A stretch of DNA of 64,000 nucleotides from Brevibacterium sediminis (GTDB taxonomy: Bacteria > Actinomycetota > Actinomycetes > Actinomycetales > Brevibacteriaceae), in contig NZ_JABKDD010000006.1 in the NCBI RefSeq assembly GCF_013623905.1, forward strand, positions 166,514 through 230,513. Direction: 5' to 3'. The translations under genes and the position numbers were made by a program. Under the pieces are notes generated by a model, which worked only from the letters and a program-made list of their open reading frames with translations, was not told the origin of the DNA and made no database searches. Numbering within the stretch: the first letter of the stretch is position 1; each line of letters begins with the position of its first letter. This document shows positions 35,357 through 44,636 of this stretch, in pieces.

Positions 35357-36958
35357 ATGAGTACAGAGACCACCGCACGCACCTCCGAAGCAGACGCTGC
35401 CCGGACCCCTTCCGCGCATGTCACCGCGGCGCTGCGGGACTTCCTCGACACCGATCCGTACGCTGACGCCTCCGGCTCGGGCGAGGTGATGCGCGGAGTC
35501 GAGCCGTTCACCGGCCAGGAGGTCGACAGGTTCGCCCGGAACACTCCCGACGATATCGAGGCTGCCTACGCCACCGCGCGCATTGCCGGCGAGGCATGGG
35601 CCGCTCAGTCGGTCGAGCACCGAGCGAAGGTGCTCACCCGACTGCATTCCGCACTGGTCCGGAATGAGGATCTGCTCCTCGACATCATCCAGTACGAGAC
35701 CGGCAAGGCCCGCATCCACGCCTATGACGAGATCCTCGATACCTTCAATGTGCTCCGCCACTACGGGGTGATGGCCGCCCGCTATCTGCGCCCCGAACGT
35801 CGGCGCGGAGCCATCCCCGTGCTCACCCGCACCGAGGTCACCCGCACCCCACTGGGCGTGATCGGCTTCATCACACCATGGAACTACCCGCTGACCCTGG
35901 GGGCGACCGACCTGTTCGCCGCCCTGACCGCCGGCAATGCCGTCGTCCACAAACCCGATTCGACGACGACGCTGACCTCGGTGTTCATGCGCAGGCTGGC
36001 GATCGCCGCCGGCCTGCCCGCCGAGGTCTGGCAGCTCGTGCCCGGGCCCTCCGCCGAGGTCGGACCCGCGCTCATGGCCGGCGCCGACGGAATCTCGTTC
36101 ACCGGGTCGACGGCTGCTGGGCGGTCGATCGCCGCCGAGGCGGGGCAGCGTCTGCTCCCCGCCGCGCTCGAGCTCGGAGGCAAGAATCCCCTGATCGTGG
36201 CCGCCGATGCGGATCTGGAGAAGGCCGTCGAGGGTGCCGTGCGCGGATCGTTCTCGTCGGCCGGGCAGCTGTGCATCTCCATCGAGCGCATCTACGTCCA
36301 CGAGGACCTCTATGAGACCTTCTGCGCCCATTTCGCCGAGGCGGCCCGTGCCTACCGTCTCAGCGCCGCGTTCGAGTACGGCCCGGACATGGGCACCTTG
36401 GCGGGACCGAAGCAGCTCGAGACGATCACCAACCATGTCGAGCAGGCGCGCAGCGCCGGTGCCACGGTTCTCGCCGGTGGACACCCGGTGCCCGATCTCG
36501 GCCCCTACTTCTACGCCCCGACCGTGCTCACGGATGTTCCTCCTGAGGCGGAGCTGCATCGCGAGGAGACCTTCGGTCCCGTCGTCTCCGTCTATTCGGT
36601 GCCGTCGGATGCCGCGGCGATCGCTGCGGCCAATGACAGCGACTACGGACTCTCGGCATCGGTGTACTCACGCTCCCACGGGCTTGAGATCGCGCGGCAG
36701 GTCGAGGCCGGAATGGTCAACATCAACGAGGTCTACCCGGCCAGCTGGGGATCCATCGACGCACCAGCCGGCGGAGTCAAGGCCTCGGGAATGGGCCACC
36801 GGCACGGCCCTGAGGGCCTCTTTCAGTTCATGCACTCGCACACGATCGCGCAGCAGCGCCTCCACCCGATCGCACCGGCCGGCCCCCTCGACCAGGCGAA
36901 GTTCGCGAAGGCCATGACCGGGGCGCTGCAGGCCATGCGGTCCCTGCGCATGAAGTAG
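35357..36958 (+). CDS. gabD: Succinate-semialdehyde dehydrogenase (NADP+)
   Basis: 533 residues from the ATG at 35357, which has an AGAGGAAG site. Aldehyde dehydrogenase with FITPWNYPLT, the cofactor motif FTGSTAAGRSIA, the general base Glu272 in LELGGKN and catalytic Cys306 in GQLCISIERIYV. The last sequence is typical of actinobacterial SSADH. It oxidises succinic semialdehyde to succinate, for example in GABA degradation. It diverges from the aldolase gene across 49 bases, in which TGAC/GTCA half-sites flank CTAC. Confidence 0.87.
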   Translation: MSTETTARTSEADAARTPSAHVTAALRDFLDTDPYADASGSGEVMRGVEPFTGQEVDRFARNTPDDIEAAYATARIAGEAWAAQSVEHRAKVLTRLHSALVRNEDLLLDIIQYETGKARIHAYDEILDTFNVLRHYGVMAARYLRPERRRGAIPVLTRTEVTRTPLGVIGFITPWNYPLTLGATDLFAALTAGNAVVHKPDSTTTLTSVFMRRLAIAAGLPAEVWQLVPGPSAEVGPALMAGADGISFTGSTAAGRSIAAEAGQRLLPAALELGGKNPLIVAADADLEKAVEGAVRGSFSSAGQLCISIERIYVHEDLYETFCAHFAEAARAYRLSAAFEYGPDMGTLAGPKQLETITNHVEQARSAGATVLAGGHPVPDLGPYFYAPTVLTDVPPEAELHREETFGPVVSVYSVPSDAAAIAAANDSDYGLSASVYSRSHGLEIARQVEAGMVNINEVYPASWGSIDAPAGGVKASGMGHRHGPEGLFQFMHSHTIAQQRLHPIAPAGPLDQAKFAKAMTGALQAMRSLRMK

Positions 36959-36969
36959 GCCGGCGAAAC

Positions 36970-38907
36970 TCAGTTGACGTTGTCGAAGAATTCGTGCACC
37001 ACCGGCACGGCCGCCTCGGCGCCGAATCCGCCGTCTTCGACGAGCACGGCCACGGCCAGGTCGCCCTGGAATCCGGCGAACCACGAATGGGTGCGCGGCG
37101 GGGAGTCATTGCCGTATTCGGCTGTTCCGGTTTTGCCGTGGACGGGATCGCCGGGAACGTCCTTGAGATCGGTGGCGGTGCCCTCGGTGACGACCGCTCG
37201 CATCATCTTCGAGATCTCCTTCGCCGCTTGGCCATCAAGGGCCGGAGGATCGTCAGCCCCTTCCGCACCCGACTCGTCGACGCCGACATCGTCGAGGGCA
37301 TCACCGAGCACGAGCTGCGGGTCCACGGTCTCCCCGGCCTGCACCGAGGCGGCCATCGTCGCCACGGACAGCGGGCTCGCCTGCACCTTGCCCTGACCGA
37401 TCATCTGCGCAGCATGCGTGACCTCGTCGTCGTCGGCCGGCACCGAGGCGGTCTTCGCCCCGATGCCCAATGTCGCAGCCGTCATGCCCAGCTGCTCGGC
37501 TGCTGCGATCAGGTCGTCCCCTGTGACTTCGTCCCCGGAGGAGACGAAAGCGGTGTTGCACGAGTGTGCGAAGTCGCTGGCGAAGCTGACGTCGCCGAGC
37601 ACTTCATCTTCGGCGTTCTTGAACCTCTTGCCACCGACCGTCGCTGTCTGCGGGCAGTCGATCGTGTCGTCCGGCTTCACTCCGGATTCGAGGAGCGCGA
37701 GGCCCGAAGCGATCTTGAACACCGAGCCGGGAGCGTACTGGCCGCTCAGCGCTCGGTCCCAGGCCGCTCCTTCCGGGGCGTGGTTGGCCACGGCGAGGAC
37801 GTGACCGTCGCTCGGTCGGATGGCGACGAGAGCTGTCGGTTTCCCGCCGGTCGCAGCCGCCTTGTCCGCGGCTTCTTGGATCCGCACATCGAGGGTGGTC
37901 TCGAGATCCTCGCCGTCTTCGGCTGTGAAGGCATGGAGACTCGTCAGCTTCGTCGTTCCGCCCGTGTCATCGCTCGCATCGCCTTTCGCGAAGACTTCGA
38001 CGCCGCCGGGTCCGCTCAGCCGATTGTTGAATGTCTTCTGCAGACCCGTGCGGCCGATGATCTCGCCGGGGATGATCGTGGCCTGGGATTTCTCGATGTC
38101 GTCGGCGCTGGCCTGCCCCACGGAACCGAGGGTGGCCTGGGCGAACCCGCGGGACCGGGTCAGGGTCTGGGTATCCTCGGTGAACAGCACTCCCGGCAGA
38201 TCGTGGATGGCGTCCTTGACCGACTTGTAGTCGTCTTCGCGCAGCGTCACGACGGGGACGAGCTGGTTGCCTTCGGTGTCATCGACGGACTTCTCGAGAT
38301 CATCGGCGTCGAGGTCGAGGGAGTCGACACCGTCGTTGAGTCCGCTGACGAGTCGGCCGATGGTGTCGGGTTCGAGTCGATTCGGGTGGACGCCGATGTC
38401 GACGACCTTCCCCTCCTCCATGAGCACTTCATCATCGGCGCCGAGGATGTTCCCCCTCCTTCCCTGGTTCGCGCGCAGTTCGAAGCGACCGCCCTTGCCG
38501 AGCTTCGGGTGGATGGCCTTCACCGTGAGATCTGCCCACCAGAAGAGCCCGTTCTTCTCCAGGGGCAGCTGTGAACTGTATTCCCAGGACTCTCCGTCGT
38601 TGTTCGCCCACGTCCAATCGAGTGTGGCCACGGTCCGACCGTCGGCCTCGGTGATGTCGTCGACGGTGACCGACCGCAGGTCGACTCTCGTGCCCAATGC
38701 CTTCGTGACGCGGTCGAACAGGCCCTGGGCGAGGTCCTTCTCATGCCAGATGTCCGAGCTCAGCTGCTCTTCGGCGAGGTCGTGGGCGGCCGCCTCGGCG
38801 GCGGAGGACTTCGTCATCGGCAGCCGGAAGAGAGCGAAGACTCCGGCTCCGGCGAGCAGCACGAGGACGAGGGCGACGGCCAGCCAGACCCGGGACTTCT
38901 TCGACAT
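36970..38907 (-). CDS. Class B penicillin-binding protein with MecA-type N-terminal domain
   Basis: 645 residues from the ATG at 38907. One N-terminal membrane anchor (7-28), an NTF2/MecA-N-like domain (about 35-140), a dimerisation domain, then the transpeptidase. Active-site motifs are intact: Ser395-Val-Phe-Lys398, Ser449-Cys-Asn451 and KTG at 592-594. It crosslinks peptidoglycan outside the membrane. MecA-like N-terminal domains occur in many intrinsic actinobacterial PBPs, so this is not evidence of methicillin-type resistance. Confidence 0.92.
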   Translation of the reverse strand: MSKKSRVWLAVALVLVLLAGAGVFALFRLPMTKSSAAEAAAHDLAEEQLSSDIWHEKDLAQGLFDRVTKALGTRVDLRSVTVDDITEADGRTVATLDWTWANNDGESWEYSSQLPLEKNGLFWWADLTVKAIHPKLGKGGRFELRANQGRRGNILGADDEVLMEEGKVVDIGVHPNRLEPDTIGRLVSGLNDGVDSLDLDADDLEKSVDDTEGNQLVPVVTLREDDYKSVKDAIHDLPGVLFTEDTQTLTRSRGFAQATLGSVGQASADDIEKSQATIIPGEIIGRTGLQKTFNNRLSGPGGVEVFAKGDASDDTGGTTKLTSLHAFTAEDGEDLETTLDVRIQEAADKAAATGGKPTALVAIRPSDGHVLAVANHAPEGAAWDRALSGQYAPGSVFKIASGLALLESGVKPDDTIDCPQTATVGGKRFKNAEDEVLGDVSFASDFAHSCNTAFVSSGDEVTGDDLIAAAEQLGMTAATLGIGAKTASVPADDDEVTHAAQMIGQGKVQASPLSVATMAASVQAGETVDPQLVLGDALDDVGVDESGAEGADDPPALDGQAAKEISKMMRAVVTEGTATDLKDVPGDPVHGKTGTAEYGNDSPPRTHSWFAGFQGDLAVAVLVEDGGFGAEAAVPVVHEFFDNVN

Positions 38908-38984
38908 GGAACCATCCTCTACCGGGGTTCGCCCGATGTCCATTGCCCTGCGGCGAGACCGGCGCAACGTCGGCCCCACGACCG

Positions 38985-39044
38985 ATTGTTGGGGCGATCC
39001 ACGGCGGTTTCGGCGTTCAGAACGCCGTGGATCGACCCAACAAT
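38985..39044. repeat. 60-bp dispersed palindrome, family A copy 2 (inverted relative to copy 1)
   Basis: Outer arms 38985-39004 and 39025-39044 pair with about one mismatch; the inner hairpin GGCGTTCAGAACGCC is at 39012-39026. Reverse-complementing this copy aligns it to 3405-3464 with about five differences, including the unpaired asymmetric part. It sits between the PBP start and the response-regulator stop. Confidence 0.85.
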
Positions 39045-39131
39045 GCTTGCGGCGTCGGTCACGGGCGCGGTGACAGAGCGATCAGCCCGCGGCGTCGGTC
39101 ACGGTCGGCTGCTCGCGCAAGTAATGCGCGG

Positions 39132-39866
39132 TCAGCCTGCGTCGGGGACGACGGTGTATTCGAGGACGGGACGACCGGCCGAACCGTATCGGGGACGGCG
39201 TTCGAGCATGCCGGCGTCGGCCATGGATTCGAGGTAGCGGCGAGCGGTGACTCGGGAGACCCCGAGCCCTTCGGCCAGCTCTGCTGCGGACTGGCCGGGA
39301 TTCTCATCGAGCAGGCTCTTCACCTCGGCTTGGACCGCATCGGGCACTCCCTTCGCGGTCGCCGCCACGGTGTGCGTGCGCAGAGCCGAGATCGCTTTGT
39401 CGACCTCGGTCTGGGTGACCTCGCCGTCGTTCGAATCCCCGCCGAGGCGGTTGCGGAAGGACGAATACGCCTCGAGTTTGGATTTGAAGACGGGGAAGGT
39501 GAAGGGCTTGATGATGTACTGGGCGACGCCGTAGGACAGAGCCTCCTGCACGATCTGCATGTCCCGGGCAGCGGTGACCGCGATGATGTCGACGTCGACT
39601 CGTTGGCCGCGGATAGCGCGGCAGACCTGCAGCCCGTGCCCGTCGGGCAGGTTCATATCGAGGAGGACGAGATGGACGCCGGAGGGATCGAGGCCGTAGA
39701 TCTGACCTGTGAGAGCAGCCATCGCTTGAGTGGCATTCTTCGCCACTCCGGCGACGTGATAGCCGTCGATGCGGTCGATGTACTTCGCGTGAGCACGGGC
39801 GGCGACCACCTCATCCTCGACGACGAGCACACCGATGCTCGATTCAGGCGCAGTTGTGTCCGACAT
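39132..39866 (-). CDS. CitB/DcuR-family response regulator
   Basis: 244 residues. Receiver domain with acidic pocket VVEDE, phosphoacceptor Asp70 (LVLLDMNLPDGHG) and Lys120 (YIIKPFTF). The C-terminal DNA-binding domain (about 170-240) is of the CitB/DpiA type: QSAAELAEGLGVSRVTARRY followed by a winged part (LERRPRYGSAGRPV). It partners the kinase gene 112 bases upstream. The family controls uptake of C4-dicarboxylates or citrate, but no carrier is adjacent. Confidence 0.92.
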   Translation of the reverse strand: MSDTTAPESSIGVLVVEDEVVAARAHAKYIDRIDGYHVAGVAKNATQAMAALTGQIYGLDPSGVHLVLLDMNLPDGHGLQVCRAIRGQRVDVDIIAVTAARDMQIVQEALSYGVAQYIIKPFTFPVFKSKLEAYSSFRNRLGGDSNDGEVTQTEVDKAISALRTHTVAATAKGVPDAVQAEVKSLLDENPGQSAAELAEGLGVSRVTARRYLESMADAGMLERRPRYGSAGRPVLEYTVVPDAG

Positions 39867-39978
39867 GCCGCCAGTCTATCTTCACCCGTTTGACAGCGTC
39901 CCGGATCGTGTTGCAGTCCCGTCACATCCGGTTCCGGTCCACCTGGGAGGTGCCGGCACCACCGGCGATCACCCGCCC

Positions 39979-41898
39979 CTATCCGACCTGCCCGTCGCCG
40001 GACTGTCCGGAACCCGACCGGCCTGCCGCGGTCTGACCCGCATTCCCCGGGTCGGGCAGCCACACCGTGAGCACTGCGCCCTTGAATCGGTCGCAGTCCT
40101 CCCCGTGGCCCTGCACGTCGACGGCTCCCCCGAGGCGGCGGATCGCCTGCACGACCAGGGACAGCCCGACCCCGCGGGTGCCCGTCTGCTGGCGACCCTG
40201 TCCCTGGTCGGTCTCGACGCCATCGTGCTTCGTCGACCAGCCGCGCTCGAAGATCGCGTCGAGGTATTCCTCGTCGATTCCCGGGCCGTCATCGCTGACC
40301 TCGATCGTGAATCCGCCGGGACCGCCGGAGCCGGAGAGTTCGACATGGACTCTCTTGTCCTCGGGCAGTACGTCCTGCCGGCTCAGGGCGTCGAAGGCAT
40401 TGTCGACGAGGTTGCCGAGGATCGTTGCGAGGTCGCGATCGTCCCCGCCGAGGTTGCCCGTGAGGTCCGCGGTGTCCACCGTCATCTCGACGCCCGCCTC
40501 GGCGGCTTGGGCGATCTTCGACAGCAGCAGCGCCGAGAGGACAGGATGGTCGAAGGTCATCGACCCGTCACCGTTGACCCGGTTGAGATCGTCGATGTCC
40601 TTGGCCGCGAAGTCGATGGCCTCGTCGACGTGCCCGGTCTCGAGCAGGGACACGACCATGTGCAGCCGGTTCGCGTATTCATGGGTCTGCGCGCGCAGGG
40701 AATCGGAGAAGGAGCGCACGGAGACGATTTCGCCGGAGAGTTCGGCCAGCTCCGTGTGATCGCGCATGGTCACGACCCACGTGTCGCTGGCCGCCTCGGT
40801 GGGCTGCTGATTGACGACGAGGACACGGTCGTCGGTGTAGTGGATCTCGTCACGAGCCCACCGTCCGGAAGCGAGCAGATCGTGCAGCGCCTCGGGCAGG
40901 TCGAGTTCGCGCAGCGGCATCTCCTCCGCCGAGGTGGGGCCCGAGTCCGCATCGTCACCGGCGGGCGGCATGCCCAGCAGTTCCCGGGCCTCGGTGTTGA
41001 TGAGCACGATCCCGCGGGCTCGGTCGACGAGCAGCAGTCCTTCGGAGACGGCCGTGAGCACGGAGGAGTAGAAGTCGAGCATGCTGCGCAGCTCGTCGGC
41101 ACCGTAGTCACCGGTGACCCGGCGCAGTCCCCGCGATGTCACCCAGGACGAGCCGATGCCGAGGACGAGGGTGAGGACGGCGATGCCGATGAGCCATTTG
41201 CCCTGCGCCAGGAAGCCTTCGCGGACCGAATCTGCGGAGCTGCCGACGATGACGGCGCCGACCACGGTGTCCGACCTCAGTCCGTCGACGCCGACGTGTT
41301 CGGCGTAGACCGGGGTGACGACGTACATGGTGCCGTCGGCCGGGCCGCCGTCGTTGATGAAGCGCACGGTCGACCTGCCATTCTGCAGGGCCTGTCCGTC
41401 GACGGCCTGGGCCAGCTGGTCGATGGAGTCCTCGGGGATCTTCCCGGAATCCGCCGAGGCGGTCTTCGCTTCCAGCGCCTGCTGGCGTCCGGGTGAGCCC
41501 AGGGTCGGCGGCGTGAGGAGGAAGTCGATGGGCACGACCGCGGCGATGTCGAAGCCGTATTGGCTGATGACGTTGTCCAGCAGCGTCTGAACGTCGTCGC
41601 GGGATTCGGAATCGAGGTAGTCGTCCTGGCCGACGTCACCGGTTCCGACGAGGCCCAGTGACATCGAGATGTTGTCTGCGGCCGACCGCAGCAGGTCCTG
41701 TTCACGCTTCGTGTTGAGTTGGGAGAGCTGGAGGTAGAGCAGACTCGTCGTGAGCACCATGATGCCCACGAGCATGATCGAGTTCGCGAACATGATCCGC
41801 CCGGCCGCGGAGAGGCGGACCCACCGACTCAGGCGACCCACCGGTCCGGCGGGCCCCTTCGACAGCACGGTGCGCTTCTTCTTCGGCATGGAATCCAT
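39979..41898 (-). CDS. CitA/DcuS-family sensor histidine kinase
   Basis: 639 residues from the ATG at 41898. Two membrane segments (about 35-57 and after GFLAQGKWLIGIAVLTLVLG) enclose an extracytoplasmic ligand-binding domain. Then come a PAS domain (STVLTAVSEGLLLVDRARGI), the phosphorylated helix THEYANRLHMVVSLLETG, and an HATPase domain (LATILGNLVDNAFDAL, DDGPGI, TGTRGVGLSLVVQAI). Known relatives bind citrate, malate, fumarate or succinate. The CitMHS carrier at 18 kb is a possible target. Confidence 0.92.
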   Translation of the reverse strand: MDSMPKKKRTVLSKGPAGPVGRLSRWVRLSAAGRIMFANSIMLVGIMVLTTSLLYLQLSQLNTKREQDLLRSAADNISMSLGLVGTGDVGQDDYLDSESRDDVQTLLDNVISQYGFDIAAVVPIDFLLTPPTLGSPGRQQALEAKTASADSGKIPEDSIDQLAQAVDGQALQNGRSTVRFINDGGPADGTMYVVTPVYAEHVGVDGLRSDTVVGAVIVGSSADSVREGFLAQGKWLIGIAVLTLVLGIGSSWVTSRGLRRVTGDYGADELRSMLDFYSSVLTAVSEGLLLVDRARGIVLINTEARELLGMPPAGDDADSGPTSAEEMPLRELDLPEALHDLLASGRWARDEIHYTDDRVLVVNQQPTEAASDTWVVTMRDHTELAELSGEIVSVRSFSDSLRAQTHEYANRLHMVVSLLETGHVDEAIDFAAKDIDDLNRVNGDGSMTFDHPVLSALLLSKIAQAAEAGVEMTVDTADLTGNLGGDDRDLATILGNLVDNAFDALSRQDVLPEDKRVHVELSGSGGPGGFTIEVSDDGPGIDEEYLDAIFERGWSTKHDGVETDQGQGRQQTGTRGVGLSLVVQAIRRLGGAVDVQGHGEDCDRFKGAVLTVWLPDPGNAGQTAAGRSGSGQSGDGQVG

Positions 41899-42025
41899 TG
41901 TGCCACCCGCCCAGCCGCCGTCTGCCTGATCGGGCCGGCAGGTCATTCGGCGGGTTCAGAGGGCCGGCTGGGTCAGTCTGCCTAGTCAGTCAGCCGCGCC
42001 ATTCCGGCCGGTCGGCCTGCCGGGT

Positions 42026-43930
42026 TCAGAGGGCCAGACTGATGGGTCCGGCGGGGACCGCGGAGCACACGAGCACCTCGTCGCTCTCGACGCGGGCGGC
42101 GGGTTCGATCGGATAGAGCACGGACCCGGCGGCCAGGGACACCGAACAGGTTCCGCAGGATCCGCCTCGGCAGGAGCTCGGCGAGCGGAATCCGCGCGCT
42201 TCCAAGGATTCGAGCAGGGTGCCTTCCTGCGGCTGCCAGACGAAGCTCGTGCCCGATTCCTCCAGTGTCACCTCGGCGGGCGAGCATGCGGCGATGGCCT
42301 CGCTCATCCCCGTGTTCGGAGAGGCGAAGGTCTCCTGGTGGACGGCGGGAACGCCGGCCTCGTCAGCGGCGGCGAGCACGGCCGCCGTGAAGTCGCGGGG
42401 TCCGCAGACCATGACGTTGTCACAGCCGGCCACCCAATCCACGAGCTCCCGGTGGCCGGGTCGACCGGCCGTCGCGGTGTCGCGGTGGTGGGTCTCGACG
42501 GGCACGGCACCCGAGTGGGCACGGTCCTGCAGCCGGTTCCACAGGCAGGCGGTGCGGTGGTCGCGGTCGACGTGGACGAGGCGGATCCGGTCGGTGGCGG
42601 GCAGGTCGGCCAGCCCATCGCTGCGCAGCAGTCCGAGGCTCGGGGTGATGCCGATTCCCGCGGTGATCAGGGCCGTTGTGCCGCCGAAGACGCGGGAGGC
42701 GGTCATGGTTCCGTGCGGGCCGGAGGTGAGGATCCGCTGCCCCTCGTCCAGCGACGCCACGGCGCTGGAGCCCTTGCCTTGGGTGCGCACGGCGATGCGG
42801 ACGATGTCGCCGTCGACGTCGGTGATCGTATAGGTTCGCCAGAACGGTGCGCCGAGGTCGAGATGGACGCGCAGGTTCGTGCCCGGCTCGTCGAATTCGC
42901 GGATCCAGCCGAGGTCGTCGCGCAGGGCGACCTCGACGATGTCGTTGCAGATCTGCCGGCGGCCGACGACGGTCATGAACCGCGGAGTTCGTGCGACCTT
43001 GACCAGTTCCCGCGGGGCCGGGCCTTCGACCGTGATCTCGTCGCCGGCCGCGACATCGCCGGTCTCGAGGATCTGCCCGTAGATTCCGCAGTGCAGATGC
43101 CCGCAGGCGGAGTTGAGCAGACGTGGGACGTTGACGTCGACCTCGGTGGTCGTCGGGTTGACGGTCGTCGCCGGGCAGCGTTCGATCGTCGAACGGATCG
43201 CCAGGCGCACGCCGCCGAGGCGGATGATCGAACCGATGAGCGCGAACTCCTCGAACGGGGCGAGTCCGTCGACGAGGATGTTGCCGCGGAACCGCAGCGG
43301 GTCGAGCTCGGCTGTGGGAGTGACCGGGTCGTCCGTGTCCGCCGAGTCGACCGCCGTACGACCGGCAGCTTCCGCGCTCAACCCGAGGGCCGCGCGGCCC
43401 TCGTCGGTATCGGCGATCGCGGCGACCGTGGCCGGGTTGATGAGCGAGATTCCCGAGCGCTGCGAGTCGAACATCCCCTGATCGGCGACGGCCAGGCCGC
43501 GCGGGAATGTACCCTGAGGGGGTATCCGCTCGGAGAGGAACATCGCCGAGGCGGCCCTGCCCTCTTCGTCATCAGTGGAGAAAGTCGTCGACTCCCCCGT
43601 CGGGGCCGTGAGGGTCACGGTCGCGGAAATATCGTCGACCGCCTCGGCGGGGGCGCTCCGGCCATCCGGATCAGGTCCGGGCGCGGATTCGGCGCCGACC
43701 GCCTCGGGGAGGGTCGTTGCGACCTGCCATTTCTGCAGGTCGGTGTCGTTCTTGAGCACGGTGAAGGCGGAGTACGAGTGCCAGGCGTCGGCGGGGACGT
43801 CGAGGCTGCCATTAGTGAACGCCGCGATCCGGTCGCCGCGGATTCCGCGGTCCTTGACCACTCGGGCCTCGGTGAGCTCCTCGGCGGGGAATCCCTTGAC
43901 CGGGAACCGGAACAGTCTGGCAGCACGCAT
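42026..43930 (-). CDS. MOSC / ferredoxin reductase / [2Fe-2S] ferredoxin fusion
   Basis: 634 residues from the ATG at 43930. Order: MOSC N-terminal beta barrel (from LFRFPVKGFPAEELTEARVV), MOSC core with LLNSACGHLHCGIYGQI, FAD/NAD reductase (TYTITDVDGD, AGIGITPSLGLLRSDGL, MVCGPRDFTAAVL), and a C-terminal [2Fe-2S] ferredoxin with CRGGSCGTC and a later VLVCSAVP. MOSC domains handle molybdenum-cofactor sulphur chemistry; the rest delivers electrons from NAD(P)H. This predicts a self-sufficient reductase for an N- or S-oxide-type substrate. It diverges from csoR across 113 bases. Confidence 0.87.
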   Translation of the reverse strand: MRAARLFRFPVKGFPAEELTEARVVKDRGIRGDRIAAFTNGSLDVPADAWHSYSAFTVLKNDTDLQKWQVATTLPEAVGAESAPGPDPDGRSAPAEAVDDISATVTLTAPTGESTTFSTDDEEGRAASAMFLSERIPPQGTFPRGLAVADQGMFDSQRSGISLINPATVAAIADTDEGRAALGLSAEAAGRTAVDSADTDDPVTPTAELDPLRFRGNILVDGLAPFEEFALIGSIIRLGGVRLAIRSTIERCPATTVNPTTTEVDVNVPRLLNSACGHLHCGIYGQILETGDVAAGDEITVEGPAPRELVKVARTPRFMTVVGRRQICNDIVEVALRDDLGWIREFDEPGTNLRVHLDLGAPFWRTYTITDVDGDIVRIAVRTQGKGSSAVASLDEGQRILTSGPHGTMTASRVFGGTTALITAGIGITPSLGLLRSDGLADLPATDRIRLVHVDRDHRTACLWNRLQDRAHSGAVPVETHHRDTATAGRPGHRELVDWVAGCDNVMVCGPRDFTAAVLAAADEAGVPAVHQETFASPNTGMSEAIAACSPAEVTLEESGTSFVWQPQEGTLLESLEARGFRSPSSCRGGSCGTCSVSLAAGSVLYPIEPAARVESDEVLVCSAVPAGPISLAL

Positions 43931-44014
43931 GATTCGATTGTAGGAGCCGGAGAACACGTCAGGGTCAGGGTGAGAGCAAACGCACAGCCGCCTCGGCGAG
44001 GATCGACCTTGATT

Positions 44015-44033
44015 TATACCCCATAGGGGTATA
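44015..44033. promoter_or_regulatory. CsoR operator
   Basis: TATACCCC-ATA-GGGGTATA: 8-base perfect arms around 3 bases, 10 bases before the csoR start. The TATACCCC...GGGGTATA pattern matches known CsoR sites. It should block csoR-copZ-copA transcription until Cu(I) binds CsoR, and it could also affect the divergent MOSC gene. Confidence 0.88.
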
Positions 44034-44043
44034 CGGTGTGATT

Positions 44044-44337
44044 ATGACTGAGCAACATGGATACACCCCGCAGAAGGACGCTCTCGCACGGAGGATGAAG
44101 CGGATCGAAGGTCAGGTCCGCGGAATCGGGAAGATGATCGATGAGGACAAGTACTGCATCGACATCCTCACCCAGGTCTCCGCCGCGACAGCCGCGCTGC
44201 ACGCGGTCTCCATCAACCTCCTCGAAGAGCACATAGCTCACTGCGTGGTCGACGCCGCCTCATCGGGCGACGACGAAGAAGCGCGGAAGAAGGTCGAGGA
44301 GGCATCAGCCGCCATCTCCCGACTCATCAAGAGCTGA
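44044..44337 (+). CDS. csoR: Copper-sensing repressor CsoR
   Basis: 97 residues from the ATG at 44044; a GTG two codons upstream is also in frame. The DUF156 four-helix fold carries Cu(I) ligands Cys38, His63 and Cys67 with the exact CsoR spacing, plus RMKRIEGQVRGIGKMIDEDKYC. It binds the operator just upstream and releases it when Cu(I) is bound. It leads the copper export operon. Confidence 0.95.
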   Translation: MTEQHGYTPQKDALARRMKRIEGQVRGIGKMIDEDKYCIDILTQVSAATAALHAVSINLLEEHIAHCVVDAASSGDDEEARKKVEEASAAISRLIKS

Positions 44338-44423
44338 GCGGAGGGCCGCGTCCGCCCGACTGGGGTGCGACGACGCCTGAGGCTCTGACATCGGGAAGCA
44401 CTCACAGCTGATTGGAGAGCACA

Positions 44424-44636
44424 ATGACGACCACCACCATCACCGTTTCGGGAATGACCTGCGGACACTGCGAAGCCGCGGTCAAGGAAGAGCTCGGCGC
44501 ACTTGCGGGCGTCTCGGACGTCGCGGTCGACCTCAACGCCGGGGGCGATTCCCCGGTCACGATCACCTCGTCGGACGCACTCGACGATGCGGCGATCCGT
44601 GCCGCCGTCGATGAGGCCGGCTACGAGGTGAAGTGA
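44424..44636 (+). CDS. copZ: Copper chaperone CopZ
   Basis: 70 residues from the ATG at 44424, with a GGAGA site. A single HMA domain with the metal motif [11 protein letters not shown] (Cys13, Cys16). It carries Cu(I) in the cytoplasm to CopA. Its stop codon overlaps the copA start by one base, which couples the two. Confidence 0.93.
   Translation: MTTTTITVSGMTCGHCEAAVKEELGALAGVSDVAVDLNAGGDSPVTITSSDALDDAAIRAAVDEAGYEVK

Noticed and set aside
36970..38907. Possible beta-lactam resistance determinant because of the MecA-like N-terminal domain.
   Set aside because: This domain is ordinary in actinobacterial class B PBPs, and nothing nearby (regulator or mobile element) supports resistance.
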